Shown here in pieces: positions 1 to 11,100 of a DNA stretch of 64,000 nt (position 1 is its first letter; every line of letters begins with the position of its first letter). The stretch covers positions 2,741,501-2,805,500 of the forward strand of contig OZ020307.1 of assembly GCA_963971305.1 (NCBI GenBank), read 5' to 3'. The position numbers and the translations under genes were made by a program. Source of the stretch: Arcuatula senhousia (Eukaryota; Mollusca; Bivalvia; Mytilida; Mytilidae). The notes beneath the pieces were generated by a model. It was not told where the DNA came from. It did no database searches and saw only the letters and a program-made list of their open reading frames with translations.

Positions 1-3000
1 CATGTATATACTTGACAACATTTCTGGTCAATCCGTGCCTTACCATGTATATACTTGACAACATTTCTGGTCAGTCCATGCCTTACCATGTATATACTTG
101 ACAACATTTCTGGTCAATCCGTGACTTACCATGTATATACTTGACAACCTTTCTGGTCAATCAATGCCTTACCATGTATATACTTGACAACATTTCTGGT
201 CAATCCGTGCCTTACCATGTATATACTTGACAACATTTCTGGTCATCAATCCATGCCTTACCATGTATATACTTGACAACATTTCTGGTCAATCCATGCC
301 TTACCATGTATATACTTGACAAACTTTCTGGTCAATCAATGCCTTACCATGTATATACTTGACAACCTTTCTGGTCAATCAATGCCTTACCATGTATATA
401 CTTGACAACATTTCTGGTCAATCCATGCCTTACCATGTATATACTTGACAACATTTCTGGTCAGTCCATGCCTTACCATGTATATACTTGACAACATTTC
501 TGGTCAATCCATGCCTTACCATGTATATACTTGACAACATTTCTGGTCAATCCATGCCTTACCATGTATATACTTGACAACATTTCTGGTCAGTCCATGC
601 CTTACCATGTATATACTTGACAACATTTCTGGTCAATCCATGCCTTACCATGTATATACTTGACAACATTTCTGGTCAATCCGTGCCTTACCATGTATAT
701 ACTTGACAACATTTCTGGTCAGTCCATGCCTTACCATGTATATACTTGACAACCTTTCTGGTCAATCCGTGCCTTACCATGTATATACTTGACAACATTT
801 CTGGTCATCAATCCGTGCCTTACCATGTATATACTTGACAACATTTCTGGTCAATCCGTGCCTTACCATGTATATACTTGACAACATTTCTGGTCATCAA
901 TCCGTGCCTTACCATGTATATACTTGACAACATTTCTGGTCAATCCGTGCCTTACCATGTATATACTTGACAACATTTCTGGTCAATCCATGCCTTACCA
1001 TGTATATACTTGACAACATTTCTGGTCAATCCGTGCCTTACCATGTATATACTTGACAACATTTCTGGTCAATCCGTGCCTTACCATGTATATACTTGAC
1101 AACATTTCTGGTCAATCCATGCCTTACCATGTATATACTTGACAACATTTCTGGTCAGTCCATGCCTTACCATGTATATACTTGACAACATTTCTGGTCA
1201 ATCCATGCCTTACCATGTATATACTTGACAACATTTCTGGTCAATCCATGCCTTACCATGTATATACTTGACAACATTTCTGGTCAGTCCATGCCTTACC
1301 ATGTATATACTTGACAACATTTCTGGTCAATCCATGCCTTACCATGTATATACTTGACAACATTTCTGGTCAATCCGTGCCTTACCATGTATATACTTGA
1401 CAACATTTCTGGTCAGTCCATGCCTTACCATGTATATACTTGACAACCTTTCTGGTCAATCCGTGCCTTACCATGTATATACTTGACAACATTTCTGGTC
1501 ATCAATCCGTGCCTTACCATGTATATACTTGACAACATTTCTGGTCAATCCGTGCCTTACCATGTATATACTTGACAACATTTCTGGTCATCAATCCGTG
1601 CCTTACCATGTATATACTTGACAACATTTCTGGTCAATCCGTGCCTTACCATGTATATACTTGATAACATTTCTGGTCATCAATCCGTGCCTTACCATGT
1701 ATATACTTGACAACATTTCTGGTCAATCCATGCCTTACCATGTATATACTTGACAACCTTTCTGGTCAATCCATGCCTTACCATGTATATACTTGACAAC
1801 ATTTCTGGTCAATCAATGCCTTACCATGTATATACTTGACAACATTTCTGGTCAATCCATGCCTTACCATGTATATACTTGACAACCTTTCTGGTCAATC
1901 CATGCCTTACCATGTATATACTTGACAACCTTTCTGGTCAATCCATGCCTTACCATGTATATACTTGACAACCTTTCTGGTCAATCAATGCCTTACCATG
2001 TATATACTTGACAACATTTCTGGTCAATCAATGCCTTACCATGTATATACTTGACAACATTTCTGGTCAGTCCGTGCCTTACCATGTATATACTTGACAA
2101 CATTTCTGGTCAATCCGTGCCTTACCATGTATATACTTGACAACATTTCTGGTCATCAATCCATGCCTTACCATGTATATACTTGACAACATTTCTGGTC
2201 AATCCGTGCCTTACCATGTATATACTTGACAACATTTCTGGTCAATCCATGCCTTACCATGTATATACTTGACAACCTTTCTGGTCAATCCGTGCCTTAC
2301 CATGTATATACTTGACAACATTTCTGGTCAATCCATGCCTTACCATGTATATACTTGACAACATTTCTGGTCAATCCGTGCCTTACCATGTATATACTTG
2401 ACAACATTTCTGGTCAATCCGTGCCTTACCATGTATATACTTGACAACATTTCTGGTCATCAATCCATGCCTTACCATGTATATACTTGACAACATTTCT
2501 GGTCAATCCGTGCCTTACCATGTATATACTTGACAACATTTCTGGTCAATCCATGCCTTACCATGTATATACTTGACAACCTTTCTGGTCAATCCATGCC
2601 TTACCATGTATATACTTGACAACCTTTCTGGTCAATCCATGCCTTACCATGTATATACTTGACAACCTTTCTGGTCAATCCATGCCTTACCATGTATATA
2701 CTTGACAACATTTCTGGTCAATCAATGCCTTACCATGTATATACTTGACAACATTTCTGGTCAGTCCGTGCCTTACCATGTATATACTTGACAACATTTC
2801 TGGTCAGTCCGTGCCTTACCATGTATATAATTGACAACATTTCTTGTCAATCCGTGCCTTACCATGTATATACTTGACAACATTTCTGGTCAATCCGTGC
2901 CTTACCATGTATATACTTGACAACATTTCTGGTCAATCCATGCCTTACCATGTATATACTTGACAACCTTTCTGGTCAATCCGTGCCTTACCATGTATAT

Positions 3001-3207
3001 ACTTGACAACATTTCTGGTCAATCCATGCCTTACCATGTATATACTTGACAACATTTCTGGTCAATCCGTGCCTTACCATGTATATACTTGACAACATTT
3101 CTGGTCAATCCGTGCCTTACCATGTATATACTTGACAACATTTCTGGTCATCAATCCATGCCTTACCATGTATATACTTGACAACATTTCTGGTCAATCC
3201 GTGCCTT
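1..3207 (-). repeat. 43-bp satellite derived from WDFY3 exon 4 end plus splice donor
   Basis: About 74 head-to-tail units of 43 bp, with roughly nine 46-bp variants carrying a 3-bp insertion (GGTCATCAAT in place of GGTCAAT). The array continues off the left edge. Read on the minus strand, each unit is GTAAGGCACGGATTGACC followed by 25 nt ending in TACATG. The same 41 nt, from AAGGCACGG to TACATG, form the 3' end of WDFY3 exon 4 at 3210-3250, and the following GTAAG is that exon's donor. Unit variants are few: aatccG/Atgcc, cagtcc, aatcaatgcc, caacC/Atttct. In every unit I read the block gccttaccatg, the donor on the minus strand, is unchanged. Confidence 0.95.
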
Positions 3208-3209
3208 AC

Positions 3210-3402
3210 CATGTATATACTTGACAACATTTCTGGTCAATCCGTGCCTTGACAAAGTGATCAGTACATCGCCTGCACTCTTCCTCCATACAACATTGTG
3301 GGGAGGACACCAACTGGTTATTGCACTAAATAATAAACTAAGGTCATCTTTTTTGGCAAGTTCTTCTACTGGAGACTCATAACTACACAACTTTACTAAA
3401 AC
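3210..3402 (-). CDS. WDFY3: WDFY3 coding exon 4, founder of the satellite
   Basis: 193 nt, acceptor ttatctag before 3402 and donor ACATG|GTAAGG at 3208-3209. It encodes VLVKLCSYESPVEELAKK, AITSWCPPHNVVWRKSAG and SRHGLTRNVVKYIH plus one base. Conservation with vertebrate WDFY3 (SRHGL..NVVKYIH) shows that the 41 nt shared with the array are real ancestral coding sequence. Reading on through the donor gives 17 further residues and then the TAA formed inside the next unit (TGGTAAGG). Confidence 0.92.
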
Positions 3403-5686
3403 CTAGATAAAGAAATTAAATAAATGAAATTTTGGATAAAGTTATTACACAATCTAAATTAACTGTGATGATTAATACACAGTATCAACAGAAAGAAGGC
3501 GTGTGACAGGTAAAAAAACTGCTTAAGACATTAATTTTGTCATACTTGTATGTGGTGCTAAATTTCAATTTCATTTTCATGTACTGTTTAAGAAAGAAAC
3601 TGATGGATATTTTTATGCATGAACCTTCATTCCTCCAAGATTTAAACCATGTGATGTTTGAAGTTGAGGTTAGAAGTTGAGATTGCATGATTAGGCATTA
3701 AAGTAATTTGTTAATGATTTGATGTTTGAAGTTAAGATTGCATGATTAGAACATTAAAGTAATTTGTTAATGATTTGATGTTTGAAGTTGAGATTGCATG
3801 ATTGGAACATTAAAGTAATTTGTTAATGATTTGATGTTTGAAGTTAAGATTGCATGATTAGAACATTAAAGTGATTTGTTAATGATTTGATGTTTGAAGT
3901 TAAGATTGCATGATTGGAACACTTAATTAATTTTTTAAGGTACCTGTACAAAAACTTTCTGGAGGAGAATTCTTCGCTCTGTTAGTGAGAAATTACAGCC
4001 CGGTTCTACTCTGTCTCCATCCTCAATGTTAGGGAGGTCAAAAAACAGATATAAACATTTGACTAGGGTCGATGGTAGAGCCACCTTAGTCATACAGTCA
4101 ATCAGAGCTGGACCACCAGAGGATAGCAATGTTAAGGCCTGTAGCAACATCCAACCATTGCTGGATTCTTCTGAGGAGTTGATTTCTAGAAAGTTTACAA
4201 TAGCACAGCTGGCTGCCTCTGGAAGATCAATTTTTTAAAACATGAACAATAACATTTCTCTTTAAATTATAGTATAATAAAGTCTTAAACCACAGAATGG
4301 AATTATTCACTAATTTGTGTAATTATAATTCAGAAGGAATGTTTTGGAAGAGACTTAATTTAAATTTTGATTATGTAATTGAAAACCTATGACGTTGCAC
4401 AAGTTCAATTCAGTGAGTAGCTGACCATGGAATGCCGCATGTAACAGAGCTCCAAAAATACCAAAACAACAATGGCAAGAATATAGGAAAATCCTTTTAC
4501 AAGAATGAATGGAAAATTTTATTTTTCCCTCTTTGGTTCAAATTTTTGGATTTTTTCAATGATCAAAGTATGATTGTAATTCATTTTAACAGCTTTCAAA
4601 TGTTTATTTTTTGTTGTTGTTTTTTTTATAAATTCAAGATTTGCTATCTTTAAATTTTCCCTTTGGCATGTTTGGTACAACTTTGCTTTTTTAAAATCCT
4701 TATGTGAACTTTGCTGAGAGCACTAGCATACTCCCAACCAGGTTAATACTATGGTAAAATATTTTGCTATTATAGTATATAAAGTGAATTGCACACTATC
4801 ACTTCATTACTCATCATTTTTCAATTTTTCAAACTAACAAAAATATCTATATAATATATAAGGGGAGTGATATTTTGCTATCTTTAGATTTTTTGGTTCT
4901 GACCTGTGGACTGATTTGATGCTCGCCTCCGGATTTCTGTTACCATTAGTTTAGATAAATGTGTACAAAACTGTAAAATGTCACCGAACTTTTCTGTCAT
5001 GTCACTAGAGGGCACTTCTTCAAATGTCTATAAATAGATAATAGATGATATTGAGAATGCATGCTAATGATTATGAAATTGGTCATTTAAAAAAAAATAC
5101 AATACATTGATAATGTTTGTTGCTTTGTTATCCTATAGTTTGACATAGAACTTTGTTTATCTTTAGTTCTCCCCTGAAGAAAATGTGGTTATCTTTTCAG
5201 ACCAATCTATAAAGAGCTTTGCTCAGAGACTAATTATAATCACTAGTGGTGACTAAAATTCTTAAATGAACATTATCAGTGGGTTTTTTTACCAAACCAA
5301 TTACTGAAGTCTACATGAGTGTCTGAAACATCATTAACATTAAGTATCATTTTTATGACATCTGCTGTATGCATAAATAGAATATGAACATGTAATCACT
5401 ATAACTACATTCCACTCAATAGATTAAGTCTTTAATAGCTAAATACATGCATATGAAAATAAAAATTCATTTGTCAATAATTTACACTAATTTGAAATAG
5501 ACTTAATCAGATGTAAACCTTGCAAAACAGTGGAATCATTGTATAAAGTTTTTCCTCTTGCTCATCTTGGGATGCCTTTCTATTGGGGTGTCTGAACTCA
5601 GCGAACAGCTTCCTCAGATGGTTAAGTCCTAAGCTCATATCTGTACTGGCCTTCCCAGGGATGATTCTTTTTAGTAAATTACTCAT
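3210..5686 (-). CDS. WDFY3: WDFY3/Alfy homologue, N-terminal part (4 coding exons, partial)
   Basis: Spliced CDS on the minus strand with exons 5519-5686 (ATG at 5686), 4904-5027, 3944-4218 and 3210-3402; the gene continues past the left edge. Splice sites are GT/AG and the phases join without a break, giving 253 residues plus one base. The translation follows the N terminus of vertebrate WDFY3: MSNLLKRIIP with GLNHLRKLFAEF, then EKF...LMVTEIRRRASN, STLVKCLYLFFDLP, LLQKVFVQVLVKLCS and LLFSAITSWCPP. WDFY3 is a very large PtdIns3P-binding BEACH/WD40/FYVE scaffold acting in selective autophagy of protein aggregates. The visible part is the helical armadillo-like N terminus; the BEACH, WD40 and FYVE domains are outside the window. 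Exon 1 has its own acceptor (exon start 5697), so an upstream non-coding exon exists that I cannot place. Confidence 0.9.
3653..3925 (+). repeat. 56-bp tandem repeat in WDFY3 intron 3
   Basis: Five nearly identical units of 56 bp, with GATGTTTGAAGTT recurring at 3721, 3777, 3833 and 3889. The first unit, near 3653, is diverged. The block lies between WDFY3 exons 3 and 4, 19 bp from the donor of exon 3. No coding potential. Confidence 0.85.
3944..4218 (-). CDS. WDFY3: WDFY3 coding exon 3
   Basis: 275 nt, acceptor cttccag before 4218 and donor ACAG|GTACCT after 3944. It encodes AASCAIVNFLEINSSEES, GGPALIDCMTKVALPSTL and LYLFFDLP, ending at LLQKVFVQ. Strongly conserved with vertebrate WDFY3. 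Confidence 0.9.
4904..5027 (-). CDS. WDFY3: WDFY3 coding exon 2
   Basis: 124 nt, acceptor tttatag before 5027 and donor ACAG|GTCAG after 4904. It encodes TFEEVPSSDMTEKF and LMVTEIRRRASNQST, then leaves one base of a Glu codon. The exon was found by looking for the segment that vertebrate WDFY3 requires between exons 1 and 3; the phases fit on both sides. Confidence 0.85.
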
Positions 5687-5697
5687 TTTTAAAATGT
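5519..5697 (-). CDS. WDFY3: WDFY3 coding exon 1
   Basis: Acceptor tttttcag ends at 5698. Eleven untranslated bases precede ATG at 5684-5686, so 5519-5686 is coding (56 codons). The donor AAG|GTTTAC is at 5517-5518. It encodes MSNLLKRIIPGKAST and ends in IPLFCK, matching the start of vertebrate WDFY3. The acceptor means the transcription start lies further upstream, at a higher coordinate. Confidence 0.85.
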
Positions 5698-6630
5698 CTG
5701 AAAAAAAATATAAAAATTCAATATCATATCTAGAAATCACATATACATGTGTGTTCATATTATTTAAGGATTCATAATCTTATAAATTGGTCATTCATAT
5801 TTAAGAGCATTACAGAAAATTTGGAATTGCACTTCCGCTTTCCAGTAGTATGATATCAGTCCACTAAAAGTTTCTGCATTATTCAGTCCATTACAAGTGT
5901 CAGCATTGTGTTACAATAAAGAAATTGGTAAATTGAGTCTACTAGTCATTATGGTATGCCACAAGTCTTGCAAAATAGTACCTATACATGTAGGTGTACT
6001 TTGTAAAGCATTGAAAGCTATTTACACCAAGTAAACTGTTGACCTGTTTAAGTGAAAAAGGAGAAAATTTTGTGAAGTCATTAAAAATAAATTGTCATGT
6101 AAATTAATGATATGATTTCAGCCTTCTGGTTGGATCTGAATAAATTTTTACAACATTAAGGTTCAGCTAAAAAAAATACAGGCATATTAGGATTGTGTTT
6201 TTTTTAAAGTACCAACTATTCTGTGTCCAGTAGAATCCGGGAAGTTTCATACAGATTTCAGCTTACATGTATAACAGGTCCTTTTGTACCAATAAGCGAG
6301 TCCTTTCAACCCTTTTTTAGCCAGACTGTTGCAATTATAGATTGTGTACAAATGTATATAAGTCAGTTAAAAGAATTTTATCATTAATTAACTCAATAAA
6401 TGACAAAAGTCACCTATCTATATATAAATAATGTTATAATTTTTGGTTGTTACATAAATTTCTTGTGTATATGGTTCCTTGACTTTTAAAACATTTATTT
6501 GCTTTTTTGGTTCATATTATTCAGTCTTCTAAATTTAAATAAAAGAATTACCAGTAACTGAATTAACAAATCACCGGTAATAACCATTCAAGTATAATCA
6601 GATAATTAACCTTTTGTGGATTCAGATTAT
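5698..6630. other. Gene-poor stretch upstream of WDFY3 exon 1
   Basis: AT-rich sequence containing no convincing exon or repeat. It is probably WDFY3 5' intron, since exon 1 has a splice acceptor. Confidence 0.5.
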
Positions 6631-6764
6631 ATACTGAACAACCAGTATATTGCTTGGAGCTAAAAAATGGCGGAATGAACAGGTACGTGGAACCAGAGGT
6701 GGTCGAAATTTCGTTATTTTTCCTATAAACGAACTGTGCCAAAACACGTTTAAGCTTTCGTTTT

Positions 6765-8135
6765 ATGATGGGAGGCTCAAGGAAAAAGAACACAAACGAA
6801 GGAAAGAAGCGAGACAGGCCTGAAAACGACTCTGGCACAGGATTTACCCCACCGGCAAAACAAAATGTAAACACAAACATGGCCGCCCCCATGACTCAAG
6901 ATCAAAATTTGGACACATCACAAGTAATTGGCCAAGCAAACGAGTCATTATATGGTCCTCATATCCTCAACTCTACAGAAGTATGTCTTAATAGTTCAAA
7001 CAACTCATATATATGTGAATCTCAGCGTCAAAATGAGGCAAATGTTCACACACCCGGTCATCCCCCCTTTTTGCCACAAAGAATGAGCTCACCTGCTATG
7101 CACGCTAGACCACAGATGCCACCACCAAATATTCCTGTGAGAAACAATGTACCGTATGCTCCACCACTTCCTACACAATTCATAAATCCCATTCCAAACT
7201 TGCCAAATAATCAGACAGTTTCATGTGAATCGAACACACCGCCGCCTGTTGCTATGAATATGTTGTTTTCTACTCTAAATATATTAAATCAAAGATTTGA
7301 CAACTTCCAAATGCAGACGGCTCAACAACTATCAAAACTACAAATCCTGGAAAACATTGACTTAAGATTATCCTCGCTCGAAAATGGTCTTTGTGGTATT
7401 AAAGATGAAATTCAAGGAATCAAAACTAAAATAAATGAACACGAAAATACATTGAAAAGGGAAGAAAATCATCATAATGATATACAAAGGCAAATGAATG
7501 AAATTGACAACGACAGAGGGTATCTCTTGCGAGAAAATGAACATCTTAAAGAGGAGTTGCTGCGACTGCGTACCCACTCTATGAAGTACAATTTGATTTT
7601 CGAAGGAATCCCAGAAAATGAGGGCGAAAATACGGAAATTATTTTGAAAGACTTCATTAAAACTGAACTCAAAATTGACACAGAAATAAGCTTTCAAAAC
7701 GTTCATCGTCTACGTAAATCACCAGAAACTGAACACCGAGCAATTATTGGTAGATTTGTTCGCTATTCGGACCATGATATGGTCATTAGGGCTGTACCGG
7801 AAAATCTTCGTGGAAAATCATACAAGGTCTACCAGCAATATCCTCGAGAGGTTGCAGACCGCAGGAAAGAACTAATTCCGAAGTTAAAGGAATACAAAAG
7901 AAAAAAACATAGGACAAAACTAGTTGTCGATAAGCTCTATGTTGATGGTGTATACTACCCAGATGGAAACCCACCGCCAAATCTTCAAGACTGGAATCGT
8001 CGAGGAGGTGGATTTAACAGGCGTGACGACGACAGACATGAATGGTTTAACTTGAGGGACGGCATGGGCACAGATCGAGATGACGACCAGACGAACCCGA
8101 AACGAATCGATGACCCGGGACCAGCACAAGCCTAG
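6765..8135 (+). CDS. LINE ORF1 protein, L1-ORF1p-like RNA-binding chaperone
   Basis: 456 residues. In order: a short basic N terminus (GSRKKNTNEGKKR), a Pro/Asn-rich low-complexity region (about 90-160), a long coiled coil (about 165-270, with LSSLENGLCGIKDEIQ and LLRENEHLKEELLRL), an RRM-like domain starting at MKYNLIFEGIPENEGE, a basic C-terminal domain (YPREVADRRKELIPKLKEYK), and a charged Gly/Arg/Asp tail. This matches the coiled-coil/RRM/CTD layout of L1 ORF1p (transposase_22), which trimerises on the element RNA. No zinc knuckle is visible. The start could be Met1 or Met2 of MMGG. It ends in TAG at 8133-8135, directly followed by ORF2 in the same frame. Confidence 0.85.
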   Translation: MMGGSRKKNTNEGKKRDRPENDSGTGFTPPAKQNVNTNMAAPMTQDQNLDTSQVIGQANESLYGPHILNSTEVCLNSSNNSYICESQRQNEANVHTPGHPPFLPQRMSSPAMHARPQMPPPNIPVRNNVPYAPPLPTQFINPIPNLPNNQTVSCESNTPPPVAMNMLFSTLNILNQRFDNFQMQTAQQLSKLQILENIDLRLSSLENGLCGIKDEIQGIKTKINEHENTLKREENHHNDIQRQMNEIDNDRGYLLRENEHLKEELLRLRTHSMKYNLIFEGIPENEGENTEIILKDFIKTELKIDTEISFQNVHRLRKSPETEHRAIIGRFVRYSDHDMVIRAVPENLRGKSYKVYQQYPREVADRRKELIPKLKEYKRKKHRTKLVVDKLYVDGVYYPDGNPPPNLQDWNRRGGGFNRRDDDRHEWFNLRDGMGTDRDDDQTNPKRIDDPGPAQA

Positions 8136-11100
8136 GACAATGCATCAGACCAATTTAATCTCAATAATAAAATAAAATGTACTTTTCTGAACTGTTGTGG
8201 ACTTAAAAATAAACTTCGTTTCCCAGATTTTGTAGACATTATAAAAAATTATGATATTACATTTTTATGTGAAACCAAACTTGATGATTTTGATGTACTT
8301 GATTTACCAAATGATTTTTCATATGTAGTAAACAATAGAAAAAAATGTAAGCGAAAATCTGGTGGGATTGCTATAATTTTTAATAAGAGAATAGAAAAAT
8401 ACCTTACATTTTGTGAAAACAAGAGTGAATTTGTTCAATGGGTGTATTTGTCTAAAGAGATAACTGGTATACTTAATGATAAAATGTTAATTGGGTGTGT
8501 GTATGTACCACCAGAACAATCAATTTATTCGTCTGTAGAGGTGTTCAATGAAATAGAAGATGAACTCATTCTTATGTCAAAAAATCTTAATCATTATGCC
8601 CTTGTGGGAGATTTCAATTCAAAAACATCCAATTTGGATGATTTTATTGAACCTGATGAAGATCTGTTGAATATTTTGAATTTTTCTGATGAAAATGATT
8701 TTTTAGAAGATCTGTATGATTACGAAAACTTATTAAAGTATGGCATACCTTTAAAGCGTCATACTCAAGATAAAAATCGTCCAAATAAATATGGACACAA
8801 GCTTATAGAACTTTGTCAAAATTGTAATATTTACATAGCAAACTCTAGAATTGGTATTGACTGTGGTATTGGTAAAATTACATGTAATGAAAATAGTCTT
8901 ATAGATTACCTTTTGGTTTCTTCGCATCTTTTCCCGGTTATCTCCGAATTCGAAATTTGCGATTTTAATCCACTTATATCAGACGTACACAATAGAATAC
9001 ATTTTGTACTAAATACGGATATTGACCTATTTACATGTACCGTTAGCCACGAGGCTTCACATTCTGATGAATCAAACCCGCCGATCAAGTGGAAGGCGTC
9101 CAAGTGTGAAGACTTTTCTCACATTTTGTTGAATGAAAATGGTGATCAGATACGCCAGATTGAATTAGCTGTTGACCGACTTAGCCACCTAGAAAATGTA
9201 ACTAGGACAGAAATTGATGACTTAGTCAAAAATATTTCGGAACTATTTGTGATCTCGGCAGGTTCGGCTTTTGGTCACAGAAGAAATAAAGATTTCAAAG
9301 GTGATCAAAGTGCCAAACCTTGGTTTACAAAGGGTTGTGAAACTAAAAGGAAAGAATTTAATAAAATGAGAAAGCAGTTTCAAACTGTTAAGAATGACCA
9401 AAACAGGCAACTTCTGAAGGAAAAGGCTAAAAACTATAAAAAAGAAATCAATGCAAGCTATTTACAATATCAGAAAAAATGCGAAGATGACCTCCGCCGG
9501 GTCTCTAGAAGTGATCCAAAGTCATTGTGGAATATCTTAAATAAATTCTCGGGACACAACAGAAAAGAACCTGATGTTGACCTGAATGTGTTCTACGAAT
9601 ATTTTAAGAGATTGAACAATGACGACCAGAATGATGCTGATGTTGCCTTTGATTTTAACCGTTTAGATATAGACCCTGTATGCGATTTTATTCTTAATTC
9701 GGAGATAACCCCAAAAGAGGTTGAAGACCATATTAAGCTCTTAAAAAATAATAAAGCTTGTGGTTATGATAATATAATTAATGAATACCTTAAGGTAAAT
9801 GATCCACGGCTTATAGGTATATATTGTAATCTGTTTAATGTTGTTTTTAATAGCAGTGTTATACCAGAGAGTTGGTCGCTTGGTATCATTCAGCCGATTT
9901 ATAAAAATAAGGGGGATCCAAAGGATCCAGATAATTATAGGGCTATTACTCTAGTTAGCTGTCTGGGAAAGCTTTTTACAGCAATTATCAACAGCAGACT
10001 CACTGTTTTTGCAAACGAATTCGAAATAGTTACAGAGAGTCAAACGGGTTTTCGCAAGGGTTATTCAACCATTGACAACATTTTTTCACTACATGCTCTT
10101 ATTTCATTATATTTCTCCTTTGGTAAAAAGCTATTCTGTTCATTTATTGATTTTAGAAAAGCATTCGATACTGTTTGGCGGTTAGGATTGTGGCAAAAGC
10201 TACAGAAATATGGGATACGAGGGAAATGTTTCGATGTTATCTATAGTATGTATAGTAATATTAAATCCTGTGTTAGAAGTCAGAAACAACACTCTGACTT
10301 CTTTCCGTGTCTAACCGGGGTAAGACAGGGGGAGAACTTGTCACCCTTTCTTTTTGCCATTTTTCTCAATGATCTAGAGGAATTTTTGACTACCTTAGGG
10401 GGAATACCACTGGAAATTCTGAGAGATAAGTGTTTAGAAAATTTAGATATATACTTACAATTATTTGTTTTTCTCTATGCCGATGATACTGTGTTATTAG
10501 CTGAAAGTGCAGAGGCACTTCAAAATAACTTAGATATATTTAGTAACTATTGTGATTTGTGGAAGTTATCTGTTAATTGTTCAAAATCAAAAGTTGTTAT
10601 ATTTAGCAAGCGAAAAATAAAAAATCCACCGAATTTTACTATTAATAATAATATTATTGAAATTGTTGACAATTACTCATATTTAGGTCTATATTTTAAT
10701 TATAATGGGTCATTTGTATTAGCAAAATCTAAATTGATTCAACAAGCCAGAAGGGCTCTTTTTGCTGTTTATAAACGCATAAAAAACCAACTTATTCCAG
10801 TAGACTTACAACTGAAACTTTTTGATAGTCTCGTCGAACCTATACTTTTATATGGGTCAGAGGTATGGGGATTTGAAAATGTATCATGTATCGAAAAGAT
10901 GCACCTTCAATTTTGTAAAAAGATATTAAATGTTAGAATGACAACACCGAGTTACATGGTTTATGGAGAACTTGGGCAATTTCCACTCTCTGTAAAAGTG
11001 AAGACTCCGGTTATCTCCTACTGGAATAGATTGATATGCAATGAAAATAAACTGAGCAGAAAAGTGTATGATTTATTGTACCATTTGCATATTCATGATG

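Noticed and set aside
1..3207. CRISPR-like appearance of regular repeats
   Set aside because: The whole 43-bp unit repeats with no unique spacers, and the context is a eukaryotic intron.
3163..3390. 75-residue open frame as a stand-alone gene
   Set aside because: It is WDFY3 exon 4 read through its splice donor into the first satellite unit.
6563..6892. Antisense open frames over the LINE (also 7368-7706, 7786-8129)
   Set aside because: Shadows of ORF1 on the opposite strand with no independent support.
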